Shown: in pieces, positions 1 through 10,800 of the stretch | Position numbering within the stretch: the stretch's first letter is position 1 | Layout: each line of letters starts with the position of its first letter | Source of the DNA: Gymnogyps californianus | Taxonomy: Eukaryota; Chordata; Aves; Accipitriformes; Cathartidae | Length of the DNA: 64,000 nt | Assembly (NCBI RefSeq): GCF_018139145.2 | Contig: NC_059477.1 | Location: 31,971,502-32,035,501, forward strand | Reading direction: 5' to 3' | Notes under the pieces: model-generated | The model's database searches: none | What the model was told of the DNA's origin: nothing | Seen by the model: only the letters and a program-made list of their open reading frames with translations | Made by a program: the position numbers and the translations under genes

Positions 1-3000
1 CTGAAGGTAGTAACATCTGTCTGGTTGAAACCGTGAGCTCTCCGAGGCAAGGTTAAAAAAAAAAAAAACAAAAAACACTAGATTAGTAGTAGCTGCATAA
101 TTCTTACTGCTGTCTCCCCCACTCCAAATCACTGAACCCCATATTACAGAAATTATCCTTAGGGCTTTTATCTAATTGACCCTCTGTACTAGCACTGAAT
201 GTCACATCCTTCCCTAGCAACAGCTGCTAGACTGAGCAAGGTCTTGTCTATCATGCATATTTCTGCATAGCAGTCATCTGGGAGCTCCAGCAAGAAAGCA
301 GCTGGGAGGACGGGGAAAAGGTGCTCCTGCGCAGCCAAGACAGGAAGGCAAGGAGGAAAGCTGCAAGCTGGAGGAGTACTGGAGGGAGCGTCTGCAGAGC
401 AGCATTTGGCAGTGAAGGAACCCTGCCAGAGGAAGACAAACGGCGAGGAGAGTTATCATGTAAAAGGCTGAGCACAGATTTACTGCAATTACCGCTACGT
501 GTGTGCCCTCTCTGCTTTTCCTCTTGCCTCAGTTGTTTGCACATTGCCAAGCCCCCATTTTAAAAGCAATGCAGCCAAATGGTGAGTAAGAAACCAGTGC
601 AAGGGGATGAGGCAGGCAGGGATGGATGGATGGAGAGAACACAACCCATTTCACTGCACATGAGGAGTCTGACTTGATGAGCTTTGCTGTTGGTTCTTGT
701 TTCCAAAAGGGGTTCTTGGTTACTCTTCTGTTTTCACCAACCACCTCACCTGTGCAAGCAGGAATGTAGAAGGCAGAAGACAAGACGTGTCTGCAATGTG
801 GGAAGTGTTTTGCAGCAGTGTAGATGACTAACAGAGGATCTGAAGCCCTGAGAAACCAATCCCACCATTGTTTCATGTTTTCATTTGGGGAAGGGTAAAT
901 AAAAATGCTTCTTGGAAGCCAAACAATAGGAAGGGATTAGAATGAAAAGCAGCTGAGCCAGCATTACCCCTTCATCCTGCATCTTTGCTGAGGTGAGAAA
1001 TATTATAGGACTCAAGCCACCTGGAATGGCATAATGCAATTTTCTGCCAGCAAGAGCCCCGAGCTGAGGGATTACTCTGAATCCAGGCCCAGATCCTGCT
1101 AGAGCTTCCACACAAGCAAAGAGACATAAAATGTTCCCCCACCCATGTTTAAGGAATTGTTTTCATTGTAACTACACTCGCACCATCTGTTTGAGTTGCC
1201 TAAACAGTACCATGTGTGCAGTTTGTGCTACCCTCTCTGTACAGATATTTCCATACTCTTGCACAATACACTTGCTGAAAGATGGATGAAAAGAAAGCAT
1301 AATCCTGCTGAGGCAGCTGCAGGGAAAAATTAGAGAGAGGCATTCGGACTTGGCATGACTTGGGATGTTCATCAAATCATTAAAACATTCTCATCAGCGA
1401 CTCACAAACACATCCATGTATGCTGGGAAGGTAGGGGCCTGGGAAACAACATTCCCACTTCCCCCACTCCTCCTAAAATTTACATTTCTGTTGTTGTCGA
1501 CAGACAACAGTTTAAGTCCTGCAAGAGTTCACTAAAAGGTGGTGGGCTCTTCATTACATGCAGACTTTGACTTGAGAAAATTTCGGTCAACTTCTGATAC
1601 CGGCACTGAAAGAAACATCGCTGTAAATAACTAATTTTTTATATGGTGCCTTTCCAAAGTAAGGCTTGTGAGCACTTCACTCTTTTCATGAAGTTTCCCC
1701 TTCCACCTCATTTTGGGGGAATATCAGGGAAGAGAGTTGCTTGCAGTGATGCAGTGGGCCACCAGGAAAACCAGAAACAAAATCCAGGTAGCCTGCATTG
1801 CAGTCTAGTCCTCTGCTCATCAGGACACAACATAAGCAACGCTTTACAGTTTCAACAGAATTTCATCTTGGGGTTTCAGGTTTACTTCAAATGAAAACCT
1901 TCAGCACCAAGCTGCAGAGAGGCATCCCCCACTCACCCAGCCTACTCTATCTAATAACATACAAATCTGTCCAATACTTAACAAATGTTTAGTCAAAGGT
2001 CCTGGAATATGATACAACTTAGGAAACAGGACAGTTTTACAGAAGGTATGATGAGATTTTTTTTTAAAAAAAGCTTAACTAAAGACATATGGCATAGAGA
2101 GATTGTATACTTTGAGGAGGAAAGTCTCAAGTCAGCAGCCAAGGTTGCACTGTCACTTTTTTGGACGTAAAGAGAAAGTAAGTAAATTATAGTTGTTCTA
2201 AAAAAGAATATGTTCGCTCTTGTATGAAACTTTGGAAAAGCAGGGAACTAGATAATTAGGCTGGTGGCAAACTGGATTGAGAATAAGCCAAATCCTTGTG
2301 CACGACAGTCACCAGGCTTTCACACCAAAAAAGGTAGAAACCTTATAAAAATAATCAGGAAATATTACAAAATCAGCACTCTTCTCATTCCTGGTTGTTT
2401 TTAAGTCAGTTTTCTCTCTTTGCTTTCAACCCAGAAAAAAATTAATCCCATGAACAATTCTGAAAAACTCCAAACTTTTAGTTGAGCATTTAAGCATGCG
2501 GTTCTGGGACAGGTCTCTCCGCGTGCATATGTGGTCTGCCCATGTTCCCTCACTGTTTCAACACCCCATATTCCATTTTTCCTATGCTCCAGTCTATGGA
2601 GTAATAAAAACTTAAAACAACCAACCTTTCAGCAAACAGTAAACTCTCTCCATAACTTATGCAGAAGATAACAAAGAAGCTGGCTTGCCTGAAAATTTTC
2701 TGAGCCTGCTGTCAGATGTCTAAACATTTAAGTTCCCTCTGAAAAGGTTCTTCAACAGGTCAAATGCACAGTGAAGGGCCCTGAAATAAGATCAAGGTGC
2801 AGGCAGACCAGCAATGAAAAAACACAATTTGTACTTAAGCAAAACCCACACAACTGGCATGGAAAGACTAAGAGGGCAACTGTAAGCACCATCCACCCGT
2901 TCCTGGGGCTGAGGTTTGTGTCTCCACACTCTCAGACCTGAGAAATTCATGATAAAGATTTTTCTGGGTTGTGACTAATCATCTCCAATGAAAGGAGATA

Positions 3001-3884
3001 TTGGCCAGTCTTGTCTAAACAAACCAGATGAGGCATGTTTAGGAAAGGTGTTAGCTAACGTTTTAAACACCACTTACCACCTACTTTAGGTAAACGATTT
3101 AGCTAAAGCAGTTGGTAAACACTGGCCGCTTTCCTAGTCTGGACAGTGGCAGAAGAAGCTGCTTTGTCCAGATTTTTACTCTAGTGGTTTATACTAACAG
3201 CTATTTTGCTTTAAACAATTCCTCAAATGGAATAGGCTACGATGTGCATGAGGAATTTTTTCCTCAGGTGTCGCAGGGCTACACTACAGTGTCAGTGGGC
3301 ACATCCACACCATCCCCCTCCCCACCACCTACCCAGAAGCAATGGTGTAGGCTGCTACAGAGGTGGGATGAAGTAAGGCCATCCTCTAAGTCAAAGCAAG
3401 GTTTGTAAATGGAGGTAATATGTTTTATTAAACAGACATAGCAGAAAAAGCAGCTTTCAGGCACACAAACTGTTGTTCTTCACTTCTGTCTCTGCCCTTG
3501 GACCATCCCACCTCCAGCAAAATTTCTTCCTCTAATGAGGAGATGAATTGCCCTATTGGTACCTGTTTCTTACTGTTGTCTAGATGACCACCCAGAAGCA
3601 CTGCCAAGACTGCACCAAGACTTTAGGTATCTAGGGTTTTCAGTATCTACATTTAAATAAAATGAATCTCATACTCTTGACAATTTATTCAAAGGAGACT
3701 CACTTATAATGGGACTAACTTTGGTTTCAAAACTGCAGGAAATTACAATAGAGGTGATTGTTTTAGATGTAGTTCTGATTTACAGGGAAGAACCCTCTGA
3801 GGGTTCAGAAGGGGAAGGTGACTGATACTGATGTTATCCTCTGAGTATGGGGGGAAACAATAAAAGCAACAGAATGAGGATGAT
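1..3884. other. unique AT-rich non-coding stretch
   Basis: No gene or well-preserved repeat is recognised. Visible details are an A-rich run near 55-75, a short GGAT microsatellite near 621-635, and homopolymer runs such as the T8/A7 junction near 2057-2072. Open frames of 60-115 codons occur on both strands. They lack recognisable domains, overlap one another in different frames and look like chance. The sequence could be intergenic or intronic; nothing here decides which. Confidence 0.6.
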
Positions 3885-4515
3885 GGACTTAAAAAGGCTT
3901 CAGTAAACTCAAGGAACGAGCTGGCTGGGCTCCTGGAACAGAAACTTCAGCAGGAAAACACTGAAAAGCTCCCAGAGGGAAAGGCTGGAAGCAGGACAGT
4001 AGACAAGAAGGCATTAGCTCTTTAAAAATCAGAAGTTTTGAAAATCCAACACAGAAAAAACTTCTTATGGCTAAGAATAAATGTAAAATAACAGCAAAGC
4101 TCTCCTGTGACAAAATCGGAACCTACGTCACAAGAAGAGCATCACAAGTACCGAGGGACATAAAAGATGAAAAGAGAATATTCTATAAATATATCAGAAG
4201 GAAGGTACAGCCCTATTGCTTAATAAGGAAGAAGATAAAATAATTCATGACAGAGAGACTAAAGTAATCCACGCTTTCATTGCTCCACGTCTTCACAAAA
4301 AAAGGTTAGCTATGACCAGAAACTTCACACCATTCCAAAAATGAGTCAAAAACACAGACAAGAATAAGGAAAGAAACAGCTAAAAAATGTTAAGACAGGT
4401 TAAATGTAGTCAAACCTGCAGTTCTGGTGAAATCCAGTACTGAATTACATCAAAAAAACACAAACCTTTGAACCACTGCCAATCATCTTCAAGAATCTTC
4501 TGTGAACATTAAAGA
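3885..4515 (+). mobile_element. CR1 LINE fragment: linker between endonuclease and reverse transcriptase
   Basis: This is a decayed piece of a CR1-type non-LTR retrotransposon in plus orientation. The recognised landmarks come in the order expected of amniote CR1 consensus sequences. A block near 4138-4205 resembles the segment reading GACATAAAAG followed by TTCTATAAATATAT and an A/G-rich stretch. A block near 4288-4325 resembles GTCTTCACAAAAAAGGTTA followed by GTGACCAG. A block near 4420-4445 resembles the part around CCTGATGAAAT. All frames are broken by stops and indels, so no protein is made. The 3' tail of a CR1 begins only about 60 bp further on, so the RT coding part is missing. The family call is from memory; the subfamily is not determined. 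Confidence 0.72.
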
Positions 4516-4569
4516 CTCAGCAAAGTAGGAAAGTAAAATGTTGCAATTTTCTGTAGAAAATGAAGGCAC

Positions 4570-4995
4570 AGGGCAATAATTACTAGAAGTAGAGGGTGAA
4601 AGACCTGGATTAGTTTAGTTTAGGAAAAAGGAAAATGAAAGGAGTGCAGTAACTCTTGATATATGTTAGAGATATTTAAAGAAGACAGCAATTAATTGTT
4701 CACATTTACAGAGTAAAAGACAAGTAGTTGGCTCCATTTGCAGAAGAGGAGGTTTATTTAGGTCAGACCCTAGGGAATTTTTCCCTAGGTATGGACAGTT
4801 AAGGATGGGAACATGTCCCAGGAGTACTTGTGGAACTGCCCTCACTAAAGATGCTCACGAATAAGAAAACAGCTATCAGGAATGCCTTGGGATATTCAGT
4901 TGTGCCACAGAAAAAGGGAAGGAGTCATGAAAAATGAAGCTACATAGTTTCTTGAAGTCCCTTCCAGGGGTACATTGCATTTCTGTGATTCCCTA
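4570..4995 (+). mobile_element. CR1 LINE 3' tail
   Basis: This matches the general layout of the CR1 3' end in plus orientation. First comes the stretch corresponding to the last RT-domain codons (near 4610-4700). Then comes a region like AGATTTAGGTTAGA (here GTTTATTTAGGTCAGA, 4752-4767). Last is the terminal block, with GAAGTCCCTTCCAG at 4955-4968 followed by CATTTCTGTGATTC at 4978-4991, equivalent to the CR1 ending GGTCCCTTCCAGCC...TTCTATGATTC. The end near 4995 is set by the loss of that match. It is strongly diverged and cannot be mobile. It may be the same insertion as the linker fragment just upstream with the middle deleted, or a second CR1. Confidence 0.75.
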
Positions 4996-7900
4996 GGGCT
5001 TCAGGAACAAACCCTAGGTGATATTGGGAGGGAGGGGAAAAAGAAAAGAACAAACCAGCAAAAAGCAAAGCCCACCTCCAGGTTGCTGCTAGTCTCTCAA
5101 CTTCTAGTTCTTTTAGAAAATCTGAAATTACTTTGCAAAAGGATTCAGAAGATTATGTTTTTTTGGGACAGTGATTCAAACCTGAAGCTGTGTTGTAGGT
5201 GCTCTGAACTGCCCCCAGAAAAGTCTCCCACTTGCCTCATTAGGGTGAGAAAACAGCCTTCACTGCTAAATCAACCCTCCTGAATACTACTCTCAGCTCC
5301 TGATAACAACAACGCATCTTAACAATGTTAACTACTTCACTTGAAAAACAAGCAAAATCCTGCTTGCAATGCAGGATAATATATGCGATCCGTATTAGAC
5401 ATGGACTGCATACATGAAACCAAAGTTCTCTTTCTCTAAGCTATCAGCAGCTTACAGACCCTTGCATTTAATCAACTACTGGAGCTGGGGAAAGGTTTCC
5501 TTTGCCTGAGCATCACTGTAGTAACGTGCACTGGCGTGAAGAAGAAAATTTGCACAATGATTGCTACCAGCAGTTTCTGTGCCATAGCTGGGGTGGCCTT
5601 TAGAACAACTGAACAGAAACTCATTTTGCCACCAAGAGGAATGACTTGCAAAATATGCTCCAAGATAGCCTTTGATCATTCACCGCATGCCTTGTCTATC
5701 AAAGATTCTCATAGTCCGTCCTCCACTTGCAGAACAGCTCTTGTAGTTGATAACCATGGAAGAAAGGACTGCTTTGTAATACTCACACGCTAAGGGCAGA
5801 GACAGGCAAAATTAACCGTGCAGATTGTAAGGTGCAGTGCTAAAACATGGTGATTTACCACAGAATAACTCAATTAACAGAGATTTTTTAAAAAAGGAAG
5901 AGAGAGGAACACGGATGCTTTGTTTGTTTTGATATAACTAGGGACAAATGGGATAGAAATCAAGGCAAACAGCTACCAGGGCTAGACGCAACAAATTAAC
6001 CTGCAGGAATAATGTACTGTACGTCAGATAACCATGAGCTTGCTTGTCACATTATTTGGAGTTTCTACAGGCCTCTCAGTATATCCTTGCCCTGAGGTAA
6101 ACTTGCACCCGCCTACAGAAATACAGCTAGGAAATCAGAAAAGTCTATACTTAAATTCAGCTCTTAAAATTTAGTAGGCATGTTGAGAAGCTAATGTCCT
6201 TTTAGCTTTTAACAGTATGACATTCCCAGAGGAGGTAGATGGTGCAATGAAACCAGAAAGGCTATATGGACAGAGATGTGCTGTTTATTATTATCAGCCG
6301 GACAACAAAATTTACTGACATACTCTTTGGTGGATGGACTCTAAAGTGAACTTTTTTTTCCCTTCCCAAAATAAGAATGTCACCACAGTGAAGTAAAATT
6401 TTTCTCTTGCTTTGTGTGTAATAAAAAAAAGACAAGTGTTTTTGCAGGAGCACGTTCCTGTAACAGGAGGAGATGCATCCATGCAAGACTTTGTACCTTA
6501 TACTATTACAGTAAAATTACCTGCAACAAGCAAGGCTTCTTGTATCCAAGTAAAGAACAAGCTGCTTACACCACCAGCTCCTGCCTGCACTACTTGTAGG
6601 AGTCAGGGATCATCTTTGCTTTGCCCAGGACTAGTAAATGTTTCTAATAATAGCTAAAAAAACCCCTAGTATGGGGGGGAAAGTCTTTGTCTGCTATAAC
6701 ATTTATACTAGTTATACACATTAAAATGTTGGAGAAACATGATCTAGTGATAAGATGAAACTGGCTTGGCAAGAACTGCTGCAAGATTGCGAGGCTGATA
6801 CAAAGGTATTTTTGAGCAAGCAACTGAAACCAGTCCTCCAATAGCTAGTTTGCTGCTCATGAAATTAATAAGGCATAGAAACAAAAATCTTTGGGGAAAT
6901 TTAATTTCAGGATTGCTAATGGGGAAAGAAGAACACATTCCAGATGACTGAGGCTTTGGTAAATTTAATGATAACCATGTATTGTAAATATTCTTCTATG
7001 AAGCCACACAGCTACAACAGTGTGGTGAATATAGACTGTGTGCCAAGTTTAACATGTTTGGTTTGTATGCACATAGAACATCAAGCTACAAGTAAATCTG
7101 CTTTGTGTTCCCTTTCTTCTGACTATTCTTATTGTGAAACACAATGAACTGCAAGAAAAATTGAATTAGAGGCTGACTGGAGATCTGTATCTCATTTTGG
7201 ATCACTTAAGCTGCATCCCTGGGTTTTTACTATGCTACTCTACAGCTATTACAAATACAACAGATGCCCAATATACTTCCATTGCCATCAGCGGCTCTGC
7301 ATATTCCTATAGTTGTCCTGAAACACAAATGGTTAGAAAAGCTTCCTGAGGAAGCTCTCCAGTATGTGGTTTGGCTAGAATGAAAAATGGGAATTATAAG
7401 CATATGCCTTATGAAACAGCATAACAGAAACCTTAAATTAATCCCTGTAGCAAACTGAATACCTCTGTCAAAGGAGAGAACCAAAACCCAGCAAGGAGCC
7501 CCGTTCCTGCAACAGCCATTTACAGTGGCTCCTACCCACCTATACCATTATTTTATCTGTAGTATATTATCTTGAAGAAGTGCCTACCAAGAATTAAGCT
7601 CACACTATAGTTTCTTGAACTAGTAAATTTTCACAATTCCCACACAATGTACAAAACCCAGCTGCAGATATTCTGTGGCGACATTAGGCATTAAAGAAAG
7701 AAGTCCTACTCATGAAATGTAGTTCAATTCAGTGAGGAATGATGCCCTACAGTCAACACCTTCAGGCTATTCCATATTCTAAAATCAGTGCTAAAAACCC
7801 CTCAGGAGGAGAAGGTGATAAATGCTTTCATACACCTTAGGCTGGGACTCCACAAATGTCGTTGTGGGATCCACTGAGGCCATCCCTCAGTAGTGAATCT

Positions 7901-8084
7901 AGAAAGTTTGCCAGTGCAAAATTAGCCCATGTCACCTTTCCTTCAACAGGCAGCACACAGTGCATGCATCATATCAGCATCACCATGGTGGCTTTGATAC
8001 TAGAGTATTAGAAGACTTAAAGCCAGATTTACTCTACTATCAATCACAATCTCTGAAAAAGTTGAATTTATAACAAAACTTTTA
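4996..8084. other. unique AT-rich non-coding stretch
   Basis: No gene or clear mobile element is recognised. Open frames of up to about 100 codons (for example at 4975-5283, partly inside the CR1 tail) have no recognisable domain. AT content is high, and there is no CpG island or obvious promoter. Confidence 0.55.
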
Positions 8085-8290
8085 TAAATGCTTTCTGTCA
8101 TCAAATGACTTCCAAGTAGTTTACACATGTCTAATCTCAGAGGAGTCCTAAAAAGTTTGGGCTAATATAATTCCTGTTTTACAGCTGCATATAAAAAAGC
8201 ATACCCCAGTGAAGAATTCAACATCATTTCCCCAAATCTGTCAGCTTTGAGTGCCGTAAGTTAACCTTCAAGTCACGCCACTGGGAGATG
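8085..8290 (+). repeat. MIR-like SINE relic
   Basis: The segment shows a weak version of the 3' half of a MIR-type SINE. CCAAGTAGTTTACACATGTC (8113-8132) corresponds to the usual AAGCACTTTACA block. ATAATTCCTGTTTTACAGCTG, starting near 8168, corresponds to the usual TTATTCCCATTTTACAGATG block. The order and spacing fit, but identity is low. MIR-like tRNA-derived SINEs are widespread in amniotes. Family membership is from memory and a chance resemblance cannot be excluded. Confidence 0.45.
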
Positions 8291-8699
8291 CAGATGCTCA
8301 CTAGTTGTAAAGATTCAGTGGTAACAGTTACTTTACTTTGTGTTTCCAAAATAAATGATTGGTTTTGAAAGCTTTCTGTGCATTCCCCAAGATCAGGAAA
8401 AAATTAGAAGTGACGCTACAAACAAAATCTAGATGAAGATATTTTCAGTTATGCACTTCACTCACAAGACACATTGCTTATTTTTGCAAAAACCACTTAA
8501 GCTGAAGAAGAGACATTACTCTCTGGCTAACACAGTACATAGCAATGCATTAGTGGAGTATTCTCTTCCCTTAAGTTTGAAAAAGTTGATTTCACTAGCA
8601 GCGCTGCTCACAGATAGCCCTCTATTGCTTTGGTCTCAAACAATTGCCAGGTCTTTGCAATTTGGAGAGTATTTGGTGGAAAACAGCTGCTAAAAGTTT

Positions 8700-10800
8700 C
8701 TGAAACTGGCAGTTAAAAAACACCTCGGACAAACTTGCCTTCCTCCTACCGCACCCTCTCCTGGAAGCCATGCCACTCGTCCTCAGGCTAGCAGGGTGCT
8801 TCCCTGTGGTGACACTTGGCTGAGAAGTCCCATGTCCCTCATGCAGAGCAAGGGAGCGTTATTTCTGGAGAAAGAGCTGCACCAAAGCAGCTTTGCAATG
8901 CTCAGAGCAAGCTGCTGAGAGCCTCGGGAGAAAACCGCGGTCCCATCTCATAACCTTATCTTGTTTCTGTGCCACCACAGCATTTTTGGGACACATCCGC
9001 CTTCCCCCAGAGGATGCATCTGCACGTAGACCGACAGGGACAAACTCTCACAGTACCAAGGGAGCCACAGGCAACACAACAAATAACTTTGCTTTCAGCT
9101 TTCCAGGAACGTGTGAGGGAGGTTTGTGCTTGCTCTGCTGGAAGTTGTGCCACAAACAGGGCTTTCACATGACTGTCTCATGTCCCAGGGAAAAATACTT
9201 TTCCTTCTAGTGGATGTCATGGGAACAAATTAAGAGCAAGGATACCACCGCATTCCTCCAACGCTCAGCAGAAGTTAGCTATGAAGAAGCCTCGTGTACC
9301 TGGGTTATTGCGATACCCTTACCCTATTGCCAGCAGGTAACTGGGCAGTGAGGTGACAGAGGGACCTTCATTGCACCAGCTAGGATTTTTATCTTGTGAA
9401 CACAGGGGTTGGTTAGAGGCTGGATGGGATCGTGGCACTTTCCATCACTCTAACACATTTCCCACCTCAAAGGCTCTGGCTACGTGAATTAAACTGTGAC
9501 TGGAGAGGTGTGCACTGGGAGGTTCTGAGGTGGCTGAGCAGGACCCCAAATCCCACTTCTCACCCTCTCCTTCCCTTATAAGGCCACACCTCATGTGAGG
9601 TAAGTGCCAAAGCCTGATTTTCAGTAAACTCAGCTCCTTAAAAGCTCTGTCTAGAAGAAAAGCACACGCAAGTGCAGAAAGTTACCGTATCAGCTGAAGA
9701 AGGAAGGGAGACAGCCAAACTTCAGTACGCAGGAAAGACTGATTTACACACCTACACATAACCCCCTGTCTCCTTCTTTTACTGTGGTACCCCCATTCCC
9801 CTGCCTCCTGGCAAGGAAGGACCTGCCAGGGCTGGTTCGCAGCAATGGCCACTGGGCGACCACCCACCTTCAGACTGGACAGCCAACTCCTGCTTCTGGT
9901 CCTGAGTTTTACCTACCTTATCCTCAGCATGGCATGAATTTGGGTCGCCTTCCTCTACCCAGATGCTGTTTTACGCAACTTCTGGGAGCCTCATAACCTT
10001 TGAGACCTCTTCTGCGTTGTCAAATGTGGTAGAAAACCAGTGAGCCAATTTAAATCTATCCTGGTAAGGGAGCGGGGTGAATGCACAGACAGTGTGATCA
10101 CACAGCCTCATTTCCTTGGAAAACCAGGCTGAAAATCCCAAATATAAACAGAAGAGCTTGTCAAAGTTTTTCCTGGTTTCTAAGATCTACTTCAAGGAGA
10201 GTGTTGGGTATGAGGAGGAGCTCCAGGAGCTCCTCCACCCATCCCACACTCAGGGCTATGGCTGAAGCTAAATGCATCTCCTCCCCTCGCCAGCCGTACG
10301 GAGGCTGTGTCCCCCTTGGCCTGGCTGAAAACAGAGGGGTCCATGTCCCAGAGGAGACTCTGCACATTAGACAGAAAACGAGCAGACACAGGGAGGGAGC
10401 TGACCAGGCCCCTCCTAAGGTACAAAACCACATTCCTTCAGACCCCAAAACCCCAATGTTCTCTCCAAACAGTCAGGGGTTTTTTTTCCGTATATAAATA
10501 ATCCACTTTCCTTTCCCTTTTTAAAAGTGAAATTCAGAACAAAACCCATCAGTATGTCATGATCCAGCAGGCGCAGAGGGGCTTTCCAGTTTTGCTTTCC
10601 CCAGCCCTCCAAGGGCTCTGCAGGGTCGCACCCTCCTCGCCTGTGTCCACTCTCGGCAGAAAAAGGTAAGAAGAAATCCCCAGGGCCCAGGTGAGACCCA
10701 ACCACCAGCACTGCTGCACCCGCACTCCAGACAGGAATATGCACAAGGCACAACACTGATTTGTTTCTAGTAGTACACAAATGTACTAGAAAAAACTCAA
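8700..10800. other. relatively GC-rich, stop-poor block without a recognised gene
   Basis: Compared with its flanks this block is visibly richer in G and C. It carries overlapping open frames on both strands, including 10081-10497 on the plus strand (138 codons) and 10161-10448 and 10415-10780 on the minus strand (95 and 121 codons). None shows a recognisable domain, and the frames contradict one another, so composition is the simplest explanation. CpG dinucleotides are not dense enough for a CpG island. A perfect palindrome lies at 10214-10236. Confidence 0.5.
10214..10236. repeat. perfect inverted repeat, 11-bp arms
   Basis: The left arm GGAGGAGCTCC (10214-10224) and right arm GGAGCTCCTCC (10226-10236) are exact reverse complements separated by a single A. 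The arms are GC-rich, and each contains a GAGCTC hexamer. The role is unknown; it could be a chance product of purine-rich sequence. Confidence 0.9.

Noticed and set aside
9833..9847. tRNA B-box-like GGTTCG
   Set aside because: No A box, acceptor stem or cloverleaf can be drawn around it.
10081..10780. Overlapping open frames of 95-138 codons on both strands
   Set aside because: They conflict with one another, have no known motif and are explained by the locally richer GC content.
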